Positions 40,412 to 53,776 of a stretch of 64,000 nt of DNA are shown in pieces. Within the stretch, counting starts at the first letter, position 1. Each line of letters starts with the position of its first letter. Both the position numbers and the translations under genes were made by a program. The stretch covers positions 1,624,618 through 1,688,617 of the forward strand of contig PTFA01000005.1 of assembly GCA_003342895.1 (NCBI GenBank), in the 5' to 3' direction. Origin of the DNA: Casuarius casuarius. Taxonomy: Eukaryota; Chordata; Aves; Casuariiformes; Casuariidae. The notes under the pieces are model-generated. The model did no database searches. It saw only the letters and a list, made by a program, of their open reading frames with translations, and was not told the origin of the DNA.

Positions 40412-41094
40412 CTGAACTATCACTGGAAGCTCTGAAAGGCAGCACTTGGACAAATCAGAAAACTGGCTGTGTACTTTAATAAGAGCATAAACTCAATATA
40501 ATAAGGAATGCAAAAAGAAAAAATAAATCTATCAGAGGTTACAACATGAAGTTTTAAGAGAAAAACATTCATATGAGAGGAACTATAGGCTCCTCAAGTT
40601 CCAGACAGAGGGCAGAAACAGCTGTCTGTACAGTCAAAGAAGGACAGCCATGACAAAATGAGAGAAAATCTCAGTTTCCTCTAGCACATGAAAGAGATTT
40701 AATGCAAGTTCTTGTGACTTCAAGAGTACATAAAGAAAACCAGACCTGTCCCTCATATATTTTCCCAAGTTTTGTTTTTCTGTGGAAAAAATCTGATGAG
40801 AAAAATTAAACAAGAAGGAAACGCAAAGCTCAATCTATAGAAAATCCCAAGCTCGGTCTCAAATTCCAGGTCTGAACAAACAATAAAAAGTTAAGATAAA
40901 GATATCAATCTTAAAACTTTGAAGGACTGAAGTTGTGCACATTCACCTTAGGCTATGTAAAAATAAAAAGAAATTTCATACCGCATCACATAACCTCCTG
41001 TATAAAGATTGTCAGCTGGATTCTGTGCAAAAACATTCTAGTTTTGCTAATTATAGAAGCTGAACACAAAATCTTTGGATTTAAAAACCTCACA

Positions 41095-41120
41095 GTTCAT
41101 GCTAACTGTTCATGCTAAAG
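41095..41120. repeat. 13-bp tandem duplication
   Basis: GTTCATGCTAACT is followed by GTTCATGCTAAAG. Confidence 0.9.
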
Positions 41121-42879
41121 TAACAGTTCCAACAACTTGAAGGCTAAAGCAAATTCAAATCTGTATATGTGGTTCTAGTTACTAGAAGGAAACAAAGATA
41201 TTTTTCCATAGGCAGGTTATATGTCTCCTGTGTTTAAGATGCTCAGAGACAGGTTCTGAATCTCACAACAACTCAAATTACTGTCTACTGCAGTAGTGTT
41301 GTCCTCTGTCAAGCAACCTATGAGAACAAGACATCAAAACCTTTACATCTAGAAGCCTACGCCCTTACTTTCTGACCTGACGCATCCAGGTGCTTTTACT
41401 TAACGGCAGCAGCAAACTGACCTCAAAAAACAGGCTAGCCACTTGAAGAGACAAAGATGAAACTGTGATAATGCAGATTGCAGTGGTATGAAAAAACAAG
41501 TACTAAAAGTGAGCAAAACCAGAACCTTCAGCACTGCTTATAAATTAATCAATGAAAGAGCATTCTAAAGAGTTAAGTAGACCAAATGAGAGAACATGTG
41601 AGAAAACAGTTTAAGAGTAAATGAAAATAAAACAAGTTCACTGGCATTTAACATTTGCATGAATGTCAGAGTCCCCACTTCCTGGTTAAACACTCAGCTG
41701 GCATCTCAGTATTTGGAGTGTGCCTGACCCAATTTGAACGCAGAGAGACAGCTCAACAAAAATTACAGACCTATGAGTGCTCCTAAAAAGATGAACAGTC
41801 AAAAAATGAGACCACGAAGACTGGGAATAGGGCTCTGAAATTCTGGAATAATGGCTTATTTATAATTAACCTCCATACCTGATCTTCCATTCCTGTATGA
41901 GGTCTGCTCAAATGGAACTTAACCTGTCCTAAACCCTCATGATTGATAGCTGTACACTAGAAGAAAAGTCACTGAGCAGGCATGAGAAATTCATCAGTAT
42001 TCTGAATGATTAAAATTACAAGAATTCTGTGAAATTGTTTAAGGGTCTAGAAAAAAACCACATTCACAAGTCGAATATCTTGAACACAAGTTCCAAAAGC
42101 AGCTCTTCCAAAAATACAGAAGAAAAAATATTCTGCAAACTACAATTTATTGCAATACACACATTTCTCTCTTTTTACCATGTGCAGCAGCTGTCTGGGG
42201 AATACTGTGTGCAATGCGACAACGATCATCCATAATGACTTGCTTTGCCCTAGGATTCATTGCCCTTTGGGAAACCTCCCTTATTTCTCTGACAAGTTAA
42301 ACATTTTCTTACCCATAAAGATATGCAGGATGATCTGAACCCTGATTACCCTATTCTATTACCTCCCAAGAAATATTAATATATTATGATAAAACAGCAT
42401 TTCTAATGAAAGTTATATATACTAACTTCTTCCTGAACTTTTCTCAGTAAGTTACAGAGGAATCATCCTAATTACTTCTACTGATATAACCCTTCATTCA
42501 TTTATTCACATACTGATGTCATAGTCACTCCAGTATCCTATGCCTCAAATCAGTGTGGCTTTGTTAGGTTGGTGAGTGCGAAAGGATTAATTTTCCACCA
42601 GATCTGCCCCCCTACAATACTTCAGTCATTGCTAATAGTGAAGTGGAAGCAGAAGAAGCACATGCAAGCACTAAAAAGCAACAACATTTGCTTTGAAATT
42701 TTTCTGCTTTTCTTTCTTCAAAGCTTTGACTAAACTGAAGTGCAGCATTTGCTGTCTTCCCATTACATGAACAGACTGAATCATTAACCTTCAAAATGTA
42801 AATTCTTGTTCAGACTTTTTGACAGCCTTAGGAATGAGGATGTGTCAGACGTATTCTATTTCGACATCTACAATCTTAC

Positions 42880-43047
42880 CTTCTTCTGAAGAACATTAAC
42901 TTTGCGTTCCTTCACATCTAACATGTCTTTGAGGTCATGGATCTCTCCGGCTTGAGTCCCTTTCTCCTCTGCCATCTCCTGAATCTGCTTTGTCTTCTTA
43001 TTTAGCATAGTCTCTTTCTCCTCCAGACGTAATCGTAATGCATCCAC
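42880..43047 (-). CDS. ERC1: ERC1 coding exon 5 of 9 in window (VDALRLRLEEKE...VNVLQKK)
   Basis: A second 168-nt, 56-codon exon, running from VDALRLRLEEKETMLNKKTK through EEKGTQAGEIHDLKDMLDV to KVNVLQKK. The acceptor is gtctaaatccag and the donor gtaaga; phase 0 at both ends. There is no in-frame ATG early enough to make it show up as a stand-alone reading frame, so it is easily missed by start-based ORF calling. Sequence belongs to the central rod; AGEIHDLKDMLDVKERKVN is nearly identical to recalled mammalian ERC1. A 19.3-kb intron follows it in the transcript. Confidence 0.95.
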
Positions 43048-46000
43048 CTGGATTTAGACATGCAGAAACAGGATTTGTTTAGCAAGGAAGGAGAGAAATT
43101 TTAGAAAAGAAACTGCACTTGTACAAAAAAGTGAGTGTTGTTAAACTGCAAGTAGATTCTGATAACTAACATCCCTTCCTTTAAGACTTCAACATACATC
43201 AAAACAGTTATTACAAGTGGTAGGAGACTGAACAATGAAACTAATCAAATGTTTTATTCCCAAATTACACATGACTAATGCTCCTTCTAGGAACATCTGA
43301 AACCATACTTGTAACATCTCAGTCTTACAAGATACAAGTTTGGAATTTTTTTCCTCAGAATAGAAGCCACTAGAATGCATTTCTTCTAAGCAGCAAAAGT
43401 TCTCTCACATGTAGCAAAACTGCCCCTTTATTTGAAACATTACTAATATTCAGATTTATTAAATATTGACTGGTAGTACCAAAAAGTTACTTTATATTCT
43501 GTCGTTTAATCAGAATATTAGCTCAGGCTGCAAGTAATGACAGCAAAGGTCTTTGTGGCTGCTGCAGATCAAAACATAGAAAGAGGACTACCTTACAATG
43601 GCTAAGAGTATTTTGGTTTAAATAGCAACAAAATAGTTTTAAAAGTAATTCTTTTTCTGCAGGATGCAAATAAAATGGAACAAATGACACACTACAGAAT
43701 ACTGTGGGTGCAATTTGGACTCATAAAGATACTTAGAGCTCCCATGGCATCAATAAATACAGAAACGCACTCTGAGAATTCTGTGGCATCCCCAAACTTC
43801 AAAACTGCATCTTGAGAAGTTTCTGCTTGTCCTTCTATATTTTTCTTGCACAAATGAAACAGTGCTCACAAAACAAAAAATGGTAGAAGGAATCAGAACT
43901 ATCTGAATATAAATTTGATGAGAGGAAAAAGGTCACCACAGAGCACAGACTAATCTCAAAGACCATTGTGGAATACGAAATCCAACACCCCCAACCTGCT
44001 CAAGATACCAAAAGAAACCCACTGACCCCTATCCACTTGGCATTCAAGCAGAACTCAAATCTGCCAGCTTGGCTGCTAATCTTTTTTGACAGTATCAGGT
44101 TTGGTCCCTATTAGCTGAATCCATTACAGGACATCAGTCACAGTGAGTAAACAGGGTGATCTTTGAATTTCTTGGTCCTTCTAAACAGCTCAGACCAGCA
44201 GAGACATAAAGCAAAAAGAAGACTTGGACAAGTCCAACTAGAGAATGAATTTAAAGACAGGCAGTACATTTACTGTATTTCAGACAGCATTTAGTTTTAA
44301 TGTGTCATTCTAATTCCATTTTATTTTAATTTGCTAACGGAAAAGTTGCCTCTAAGGCTCAACATTCACAGTACGTAACTCTTATAAAAACCTTTGTTGT
44401 TTTGTCTGATTCCTTTTATGTAGAGCAATATGCCCTTGCCAGTGGGGAAAAGAGCAGCCCTGCTCTTCCAATCAGCACTGCAATCCTGCTGCCACCTCTA
44501 CATCTGGAGCCTTCTCACTTACACATACATTATTAAAATCACATTCCTAACCTCTCATCCAGCGAGTGGGGCATGGAACAATTGTGCACTGATATGAGAG
44601 TAACAGGTATTATCCATATATGATATACAGGATTGATAGTTTTTATAATGGAAAGTTTAACAGGTGGATCAGACTTTGTTTTCTATTTAAAAACACACAG
44701 AAGTGTTGATTGATCAGGTATGTCCTACTCTGGATACATCTAGTACTGAAGCTAAGAGTCACTTTTATTCATTCTTGAAGGGAAACTGAAAATCTCCCTC
44801 ATAAGAAAATCCACATACCCTCAACAGTTGTGTTGCAAAATATTTCAGACACTCCAGATGCCTACAGCAAAGCATTAAGTGAACATTCAACATCTGCAAA
44901 CAAAAATTTATCCACAGAAAGCTTTCCATTTTCTGATTGATTATTCTCTTTGAACTCTATATTAGCTTACGGTTTGGGGTAAATTGCATTCCTGGTTTTA
45001 TTTGCATGAGGTCCCTGCCTAGGAAACCACAAGAAACACTTTCAAGAATATTTTCAAAGGCTGACAGGACACTCAGTCATCACCTTAACACTATTCCTGG
45101 CAGAACACTCCACTTGTTTATTCATGTCAACTCAGTTTATGTATGGCATCCACCCACAGTGACAAGAATTGAGGTCTCTGGCAGTCAGGTGATGCCAACT
45201 TCAACAAAGTCAGCTTAAGATTTTCTCTGCACATGGAAACGACTAGGCAAACAGCCACTGAGGTGCTGACGCCTCTTCTCCTGACTTCTGCGTCTTGGAT
45301 GGTGTTGTCTTAACCCAGGTTTAACCTAACTACTTGCACAGTAATAGTCTGCCATGCCTTTAATTATGCATGGCAAGTAAAATATTGAAGTGCAGCTCAG
45401 GCAACTGCTAGTTCTTCATATAACAAGGTGCTTGCTAATTCAGCCTGCACGTACCGTCCAATCTGCCACAGAGCTTTAGTAAAATGAGCACATTGGTTGC
45501 CACCTTCAACACAACAGCCTTCCTAGACAAAGACACAACAGGTACACAAGAGTCCTCTTTTTAGCCAAGTACCATACCTAAGACTACAAATCTCTTCACT
45601 GTAAGAACTGTAGGAAAAACTGAGTTANGAACCATTGATCTTTCTTCACTGAATTTTCCAGTAGCAGTAAATAATACTCCGCAACTCTGTTCCCAATACT
45701 TATAGCCATACATTAAGCACATAGAATTTTGACTGGAAACTAGGACGAGAACATTAGTACCTCCATCAATTACCAAAAAAGGCAATGACACATATAAATT
45801 TATTCTAAAGCCTTTTTTTCCCTGTGATTTTGCAATTAGATCAAAGTCTTAACTTTAGGAATATTACCAATTTATATCTTAGGGAAATCACTAAAATTTT
45901 CAAATGTCCACAGTGGAATAGAAGTTTCTGTTCCATTTTCAGAATTGACTGAGAAGCTTGAATCAATACGACTTGAGCTTCAAAACACATAGTTTTTAAA

Positions 46001-49000
46001 ATCATTTTTACCAACATCTCTACTGTACAGTAGTGATCAGGGTATTATTATGACACTGATGATTCCCACACAGGTTTAGGAAGATGTCCTCAATGTCTAG
46101 AAAAGGTAGTGTTCTACCCTCTTCCTGATATTGAGTGATTCTTCCCATCTAACTGCCACCCATCCAAACNACAGCTGAACCATTGATTTAGATCAGTGAA
46201 CAAAGCCAAAGCCCATTCAGTAAAATCAGAAAGTATAATCACCCATAAGTTATGACCAAGCCTCATGGTCTCTCTCTAATGGCAAAATTCAAACCTTTTA
46301 TTTTCTATTAGTATGGCTATGTTATTGATAGCAAAAGGAACAGATAGAATACCAATCCTGAAATATATGTCCAGAGGTTGCTATAATTTCTAATAAGGGC
46401 TTAACTACTTTTTAAAGTAGAGCTTGAAGTAATTCTGTTCTGTCTATGCCAACACTCAGAATTCAGAGATAATTGAGAAATGCGCCGAAGAAGTGGTAAA
46501 ACTATATTTTGTACGAGATGTGAAATGTTGCTTTTACCCTACTATACACATTGCTAGGTAAAGTATCCAACTACATGAAATGAGAAACTACAATTTAAAA
46601 GGATAAGTTTTATGACATTCTATTACTATCTTTCAAACAAGTTAAAACACAGAAATGGGCTAAGCTGTTTCTTGGTAGCGCAGTCAGTAATTAATATTTA
46701 AGAACTATGTTTATTGACTGATTTTGAATGCAGTAGTGGTTCACAGGCCTTAATTCTCTATTTTCAACATTGATTTTTTCTTACAAATTGCGTTGGAGTT
46801 GACTCTTTACCGTCCCATACAAATTGTAACAATATCCATTCTGGTCTGTAGAAGAATTCAGAGTGAATTCTCTGTGAACATACAACTCTTAGTTATCTGG
46901 ACAACTCATACACAATTACATGACCATCTTATGGAGGAGAGGCTCACACACTCGGCTTTGTGCAGAGCCTATTTGGTTCTTGCTGGGCTTATAAACTCAG
47001 TGCAGGACAGATGTACTATTTGCAGGGCCTGCCCAGGTCAGAAGAATAGTTTGACTGTTCTTCTACAATCTCTAGCACAAGGTGTTAATACCTGAACACA
47101 GTGAATTCAGCCCTGTGAACTGAGCTCACTGTTTGCAGGAGTCAGCACAGGTTGTGGTGTCGCTGGTGCTAACAAGCCTTGTTGGAAACACCCAGGTCTC
47201 ATTCACACATTCCTCATCAAACATGAGGCACTCCCTAACTGTCTCTGATATTGGGAAAGGCCAACTATAGTTTCAAAATGCCAGTGCAAGCCCTAATAAG
47301 GAAAGACCCTTAGAAAATTTTATGTTCTATTAAGACATTCAGAGCAACTAATATACTTCCTGAGGACTGGATTTATTTCTCTGCTGAATGCAAATCTGAA
47401 TGTACCATATGGAATAGCCTGATTACAGATTCATGCCACCTTGGGCACTATGTAAAAATAAAGGGGAATGTTCTTACTGATTGAACTAACCTTCCTTTGA
47501 AGCCACATACTTGCCAGCACAGACCTAAGCTAAAGGGCTCATTGGGGCTTAATACAAACTTTGTATGGATGGAATCTTAACTCCAAAAGAAATACTGATT
47601 TATTTTTTGTTTTATTTGCAAAGAGATTGTAAATTTATAGAACTATTTTTAAAGGTTCTTTCACAAATTGAAAAGTTAGCCAGCATATCCTCTCCACCCA
47701 GTAGCCCTCAAGATAAACACCCCGCAAATAGGACACTGTTCCTTGTAGTTCTTCTATGGCAGGTGTAAAATCTAATTTTTGAGATACTGTACCAATGTCT
47801 TTTTCCCACCTACCCTCAGTTTTCTTTAACGGAAGACTAAAAGGCAAAAACCTTATGAAGGTATGCTCTTTTCTCTCAAAATGTTTATGTAAACATGAGG
47901 TATTTATTATACTTTACTGTATTTTAACACTGACCAGTGTTGTTAACAAGTGGGACCAGACAGAATCTCATGCTCCTACCCTATTCTTTGTGAAAATTCT
48001 TGGATAGAAAGCTATCTTTGCCTTTAAGAAACAGGTACATCACAGGACATAGCAGCAAAAATCTCCTCAGTGTTGTATTTCATTAGCATGTTTCAACCTT
48101 ATGCTTGAGTGGACTACTTGTGAAGGCAGAAGAAAGGTTACTCTGTATGATGATTTAATTGTTGGGCTTCCTGTCAAGAGCATCAGCAACAATGAAAAAG
48201 ATAATCAGCAACTCTTCATATGCATCAAATCCACACCAGATTGCTACATTTTACTGTGGAGAACATGCTAGACTGGAGCTGAACTAGTGTTGCAGAGGTA
48301 AGAGCCCACAAATCCATGTTTATCTCTGTCATGGAAGCACCATTCTAAACTAGTATTGTTAATGTTTCCACTCCACAGCAACAACTTAGTGAAAGCCAAA
48401 GACAGAATGACACGCAGAAAGAGGGAAAGACAAAAAAACCCCATCATGTTTCAGAGAAAGAGTCATGTTTGGCTTTGCATTGCATCCTGGTGCTATATGA
48501 GAATCTGATTTGGAAGAAATCAGAGGAAAACAAATATTCTCAATGATTACTTAGTAATATTACAGGTCAGAGAATAGAATATAATTTACTACATTAAAAA
48601 ATTACTGTGGCCTTCAGCTAAAATAAAATCAAAATGTTTCTAATAACTATTCTATCAAGAGTATATAACAATGTCTTGTTTCTAAATATTTTAAATTACA
48701 CATTCTTCAATAAATATATTTACTTATCGTAAGAATTGAAATTATGACAATATATGCCGAAACATGAATTTTACTATAACTTATGAGTATCTTTTAAACT
48801 TGTTAATAAAGTAAGCTGCAATAAGAACAGCATCTCATGGGCAGAAAAGTATTCATTTTTTAAAAGCAAGAAGTGGAACATCTCTAGCTTTGTAAATCTG
48901 TTACAATATTGTGCAGGGAAATAATATATTGGTATTATTTTCAGTCATTACAATGGATCAAAAACTGCAATTTGTCTTTTTAAAATGTTTAGTTACCTAA

Positions 49001-50836
49001 TTTCTAGTTCCAATACTATTGTGAATTCTAATCTCTATTCAATAATTTTTTTAAATAAACAGGCATAAATATAGGGTACAATCTTGACCAGCAAAAGAGA
49101 ATGAACAAATTTAACAAAATGTTTGTAATTGTAAACAAACACATTTTCATAGTCATACCAACCAATGAAAATGAACCTTGTGTCAAGTAAATAATCCAAA
49201 TATCAATGTAAAAAATAAAATTATCAATACAAAAAAGATAAAAATAGATAATCTAAATTAAGCTTTTAGCTTGGAGGAGTAAATCACAATTAAAATTGGT
49301 AAATTTTTAAATTAACCCATTCTCTTTCTGTCCAATAGGCAATTAGGAAGGCAGGATTTTTGTGTTTGTTAAATTCCGTTAAAAAACAAACAAACAAAAA
49401 AACCAGATAAGCTTCTGGAGGCGGATTTTTCTCTTTTTGTTCCAGAAAAGCTAAGGACCTCAGTACCTTTTCATCTGCTACCTCCTCCCTATTCAGTAAC
49501 CTCAAATTAATTATCCACCTCAAATTATCTAGTAAAACGATCAAATTTAAACACAGAACAATTATTCTCAATTTAAACTTCAAAATTGCTGTCTTTATTT
49601 CAGTCCTGGAGATGAACTTGTGGACCCTGTCTGCTCTTCTTTCCCTGACTATGCAAGCTAAGTCTACTGAAGATACTATCTCTTCCTGTAAGACTTGCTT
49701 CACTTACAGTCTTTGACTATCATTGCTACAACGCTAGTAGATCGCAGATTCTGCACTACTAGAAACAGATTCTGCAATTTCAGCCTCTACATAAATCTGA
49801 GAATTACCACAAAAGCTATCTTAGAACAGCCATAAATATTTATTATACAACTTTTATCTCTGCATGTCAAGAAATTGCACCCATAGATTCACTGAACATA
49901 GCTAAAGAAAAACTACATTAGAATAAAACCTTCAAAAAAATTCTATCACACTCTGCATTATGGAATCTTTCTATCAATGTTACCCCCAAATTCTCTTGCA
50001 TTCCTATCTCCTAGTTCTTTTGGCTTTTTATGGTTTTAGCTGTAACAACTCAAAGATTTTTTGATGCATGACTGCCATCTTTTGGACTTCTCCAAGCACT
50101 ACAATCTTCCATGCCAGTGGATTGAAATGCTGTCATTATACAACATTTCATATTTGTTGTTCAAGAATTTCCAGAAGCAATAAATGTATATGCTTTACTT
50201 ATTAACCATTTGACATTCTTAACTACAGTTGCATCTTATGTAATATGGGAATTCATTAAACATTTATTACCAAGTCCCAAATTTCTGAAGATACGTTTTC
50301 TTTGTCTTGGAATACACACCATAAAACACGAAAGCCTGTATTTCAGGTGTAAGCACAGGCTTACATGCAGGAGTTCCTGTACATGTTGACGGTAGCAGTG
50401 AAGCCACAGTGAGTTGTATGCCACTGGATCACTCTTTCTTTCTTTGCTCTCTTTTAGCTACGAGGTCATCGAAAATATCTCCCCCACCACTGCAGCTTCC
50501 AGTTTAGCATATTGACTGCATGTTACTGCAGCATGTAGTAGAAGTGTGCATTCACCCACAGGGAGATGTGTGCACCTATACACACATATTTTCTTTTTTT
50601 TAACTATCAATCCCCTAGCCTAGAGAATCTAAAACGTATAATCAAAGAAACAATGTGCAGCCACGTGTTCAGAACAAGCAATATTAAATCACTATGGGAC
50701 AGATTACAGTGCACTACAGATTGCTCAGAGAGAAAAATTCTAAGTAAATTGTATAATCTAATCAAGAAGAAAAGAAATAACCCTTTTTGTCTCTTCATCT
50801 ATGGAGAGCCAACAAGTACAGAACTTCCCATTTCAC
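43048..50836 (-). other. ERC1: ERC1 intron, 7.8 kb
   Basis: Bounded by gtgaaa and gtctaaatccag. Very AT-rich between about 48540 and 49270. Nothing else recognised beyond short low-complexity runs and a weak CTCF-like word at 50071-50085. A 137-codon open frame at 49290-49703 on the minus strand has no recognisable domain. Confidence 0.8.
50071..50085 (-). promoter_or_regulatory. Weak CTCF-like word
   Basis: ACTGCCATCTTTTGG resembles a degenerate CTCF core (CTGCC-N3-4-TGG arrangement), with several mismatches. It is listed only because the other CTCF-like motif is better. Confidence 0.15.
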
Positions 50837-51004
50837 CTCTGTCTGCAGGATGGCAGCTCTCTGCTCTTTAGCTGTAAGAGACTCTTTCAGAACTTCAATA
50901 TGCTGCTTGCTGTCTGAGAACTGATTTGTGAGGGTCTCCAGCTTTGTCTGCAAGGCGAGCAACTCCGTATCTTTGCGTGACAGCTCCTGTTTCACCTGAC
51001 CAAT
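50837..51004 (-). CDS. ERC1: ERC1 coding exon 4 of 9 in window (IGQVKQELSRKD...AAILQTE)
   Basis: This 168-nt exon encodes 56 residues from IGQVKQELSRKDTELLALQ to KEQRAAILQTE. The acceptor is ctttcttgttcag and the donor gtgaaa; both phases are 0. The length equals exactly eight heptads. The LLALQTKLETLTNQFSDSKQ stretch is a strong ERC family marker; QFSDSKQ favours ERC1 over ERC2. Its first 11 residues match the pattern of the preceding 28-residue exon, suggesting that the two arose by duplication. Confidence 0.95.
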
Positions 51005-53247
51005 CTGAACAAGAAAGGAAAGGTGGAAAAAAGAAAAAATAATTATCAATTTATACCTTTGCTACAACAATAACTAAGACTTCACACAACTACCAACAAA
51101 AGGTATGATACTCTCAACTCATCCCACCGAGTTTTAAAGCCTTCGGCTATCTTGAATGGAAGGTTAGCAAAAAAAAAAAAATGTCATGAGCAAAAGATAC
51201 CAGGAAAAACAGGGGGAAGCAATAGCATTAATTTTGCAAGAGAGGTTCTTTTTAACAGAGTCAATCTTTTCTTAGTCATCTTTCAAAGGACTGACAAAAG
51301 CCAGTTACTTAGTAGGGATAAGCTTTTAATGAACCAGAACTGTAATGAGAATGCATTACCCAATAGTACCAGAAAAGATGAGATACCTACAGATTTTCTC
51401 TTAAAAGAATGATGTTTGCTTTTAAATGTCAATCCAGTGAGTTTTTCTCTCCCATCTTTCCATTTATCTGTCAAACCGCATGTTTGCGGAGTATGTAATC
51501 AAAAAACACATTTATTTTTCCCATTATTTGTGAAACTAGCATTTTGCTCTTCTAAGAAATACCCTCTAATTTAGTAAACTTTCTTAAAGCAGGTGCAAAT
51601 ATACATCAAAACTACATCACAACTGTTTTTTGAATTGCACATTGTTGAGAGCAATTTCCTAGATTTAATTAGTAAATTAAATCAGTATGGAAATTCCAAT
51701 TTATTTCAACAAATGTAGGTTGGATTGTCATTATAATAGGCAACTAGGAAGAAATTTTATAAGTAAAGCACTGAGATGAGATCACATTGCCTTCTAAATA
51801 CAATCATTATCCAGAACAACTTTGATGCAAACTTGCAGAAAAATATACATTTTTAATAAAGAGGACAGCAAAGTCTAAACACAGACTTATATCCAAGTTT
51901 TTAACTAACTTTCTGGTTTGCCTTTAACATCTTACAGAATAAAATAGCAATTTGCTTTACTTCTACATATTATTTAGTAGAGGTGGACATATCTTTAAAA
52001 ACAAAAAAGTTTTCTCTTTTTTAACTTGAACAAATTTGCTTGTGACATAAAAAAACCCTTAACCCTCGATGTGTGGTGTTCGATACGTCAAAACGGAAAT
52101 TGAAGGACATCATAAATAAAAAAAAAAAATTGTCCAGGTCATCTTCCACTTTTGGGAATGTGTCAAGAATAAAAATAAATCAGTATAAACTATAGAGTAA
52201 ATTACATTGTAAATTGTAATAAACTGACATCCTATTAGGAACAGCTGAAATAAAAGGCTTGGGCAAATGTGCTCCTATCTTGACAACACTGTTTCAATAA
52301 TAGACTATTAAATAAAGAAAACTCTTTACCAAAGGGTATTAAAATAGCATCAAAAGATGTCATCAAGGACTCCAGTGTTCAAGTGTGCAATGGTGTAAAT
52401 GAGGAGATAAGGAAAAAGGGGAGAGGAGGAAGGAGGACATTTTTCTCTTAAAAAAAAGTTCTGTTTTTTAAATGGAGAAATGGGACAGAAGATAAGGAGA
52501 ATTTTATTTACAGAACTATTAAGTAGTGTATTGTTCACTTAAATCAAACATAATAGGTTGTTTTTTTCTACTTCTTTTTGCTTAAAGCAAATATAATCCA
52601 CAGTACAGTTTCACCATCCTTTTACAAAGATAAAAAATATAGATGGTAGCATTACTCCTCCTGTCAGATATTGATCAATAAAACCAGTTGCACTGTACTG
52701 CTAGGCACAGTGGGAAGAGATAAACTATTTAACAGTAATTATGTTTTCTGCAGTCCCTAACTAAAAAGCTTTCTAAAAACTGCAGATGACGCACACTTCT
52801 TCAATTAGTACAAATTAGTTCAATTAGCATGAATTACAGCAAAACTTTACCAAACCAGTTTGGTCTTTCTTTGGAAAAAGAAATTCTCTTTTGGGCTGTC
52901 TTAAGAGATACCTAAATACTTTGATCTGATGAAATGTTTTCATCTGAATACAACCATTTTCTACTACATTAAAATTCCCAAGCAGCTCTGTAAGACCATT
53001 CTTTCCAAAAATCCTTGTTTCAGAGCTGTAAGCTCGCATCGCCAATGTGCTAAAGCTCTTTAGAAGAATGCAGTCTATACCATTTCAATTTGCAAAGGAA
53101 TTTAAGGTAGCATTAGGTGCTCACATCTCTCTGCTCTATGAGGCATTCCGATCACTCAGCAAAATTTTCACAGCAAAGGAAGATCCTAAATTCATGCTGC
53201 TAAAATTATCCCGTCCATTTTTAAAAGAGTTCAGCATCCAATCTTTG

Positions 53248-53305
<58 letters not shown>

Positions 53306-53692
53306 AATAATGTTAAGAGGGTTCAGCACATACTTTTTAACAGTTATTAGATTATTTTTGTTCTAGGGAAAGCAAATCTCTGAAAGTCTAGCCCCAAAAC
53401 GGGTGCTGAATACTTTTGAAAATCTGCTTCAATAGAAAAGGATAAATTAAAGCTAAAATGGATCATACTGTTAAAAAACAAGCAACTGCGCATTCTGAAG
53501 AGTGATGTTATGGACACCGAAATGGTGTGAACAAAAGGCAGCTACAGAATTGAGCAGGCTGTTAGTTCTACTGTTACATAAAGTTGTGAAGAAGGTAAGG
53601 GAAGAAAAGCATAAGCTACCCCAAAAGCCAGAGAGCTAGCAAGCCCCAGTGAATGGCCACTGCACACAAAAGATAAATCTTACGGCAGAGAC
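51005..53692 (-). other. ERC1: ERC1 intron, 2.7 kb
   Basis: Lies between the 28-codon cassette exon and the IGQVKQ exon. The 5' end depends on which donor is used (53692 or 53683). Contains the (TG)26 microsatellite at 53249-53300, which is (CA)26 in the transcript. Otherwise AT-rich with no recognised element. Confidence 0.85.
53249..53300. repeat. (TG)26 microsatellite
   Basis: An uninterrupted TG dinucleotide repeat of 52 bp. In the ERC1 transcript it is (CA)26 and lies about 385 nt downstream of the 28-codon cassette exon. CA repeats in introns are known binding sites for hnRNP L. Confidence 0.97.
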
Positions 53693-53776
53693 CTCAGCCT
53701 GGAGACCAGCCACTCTCTTTTTCAGGTCCTCCCCTTGAGCCTCTTTGGCACTTAGCTCTTCCTTCAGTTGTTCTAC
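53693..53776 (-). CDS. ERC1: ERC1 coding exon 3 of 9 in window: 28-codon cassette (VEQLKEELSAKEAQ...LQAE), alternative donor at 53684
   Basis: The acceptor gtcgtgacag precedes VEQLKEELSAKEAQ and the block ends at LQAE after 84 nt (28 codons). The immediate donor GAG|GTCTCT is weak after the GT. Nine bases downstream, GCC|GTAAGA is a stronger intronic match and would add Val-Ser-Ala in frame (exon 53684-53776, 93 nt). Recalled mammalian ERC1 goes straight from LQAE to IGQVK, which supports the 84-nt form, and ELKS isoforms lacking about 28 residues are known, consistent with a cassette exon. Compared with recalled human sequence, the Trp after KEAQ is Gly here (codon GGG). The block resembles the beginning of the next exon (V/I-x-Q-x-K-x-E-L-S-x-K). 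Confidence 0.87.

Larger units (their letters stand above)
23570..42879 (-). other. ERC1: ERC1 intron, 19.3 kb
   Basis: The largest complete intron seen. It starts at the gtaaga donor of the VLQKK exon and ends at ttcttctttaag. It contains a 14-bp tandem duplication (24368-24395), poly(A) runs (25249-25261, 26154-26187), a G/T-rich tract (27060-27112), an exon-like sense-strand frame (30894-31166), a 19-bp palindrome (36186-36204), a degenerate repeat (37744-37985), a solo LTR (40174-40411) and a 13-bp tandem duplication (41095-41120). The rest is AT-rich sequence in which I recognise nothing. Confidence 0.8.

Noticed and set aside
49290..49703. 137-codon minus-strand frame
   Set aside because: Longest intronic frame outside CR1, but hydrophobic and basic residues reflect AT-rich DNA. 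No acceptor/donor pair or domain seen.
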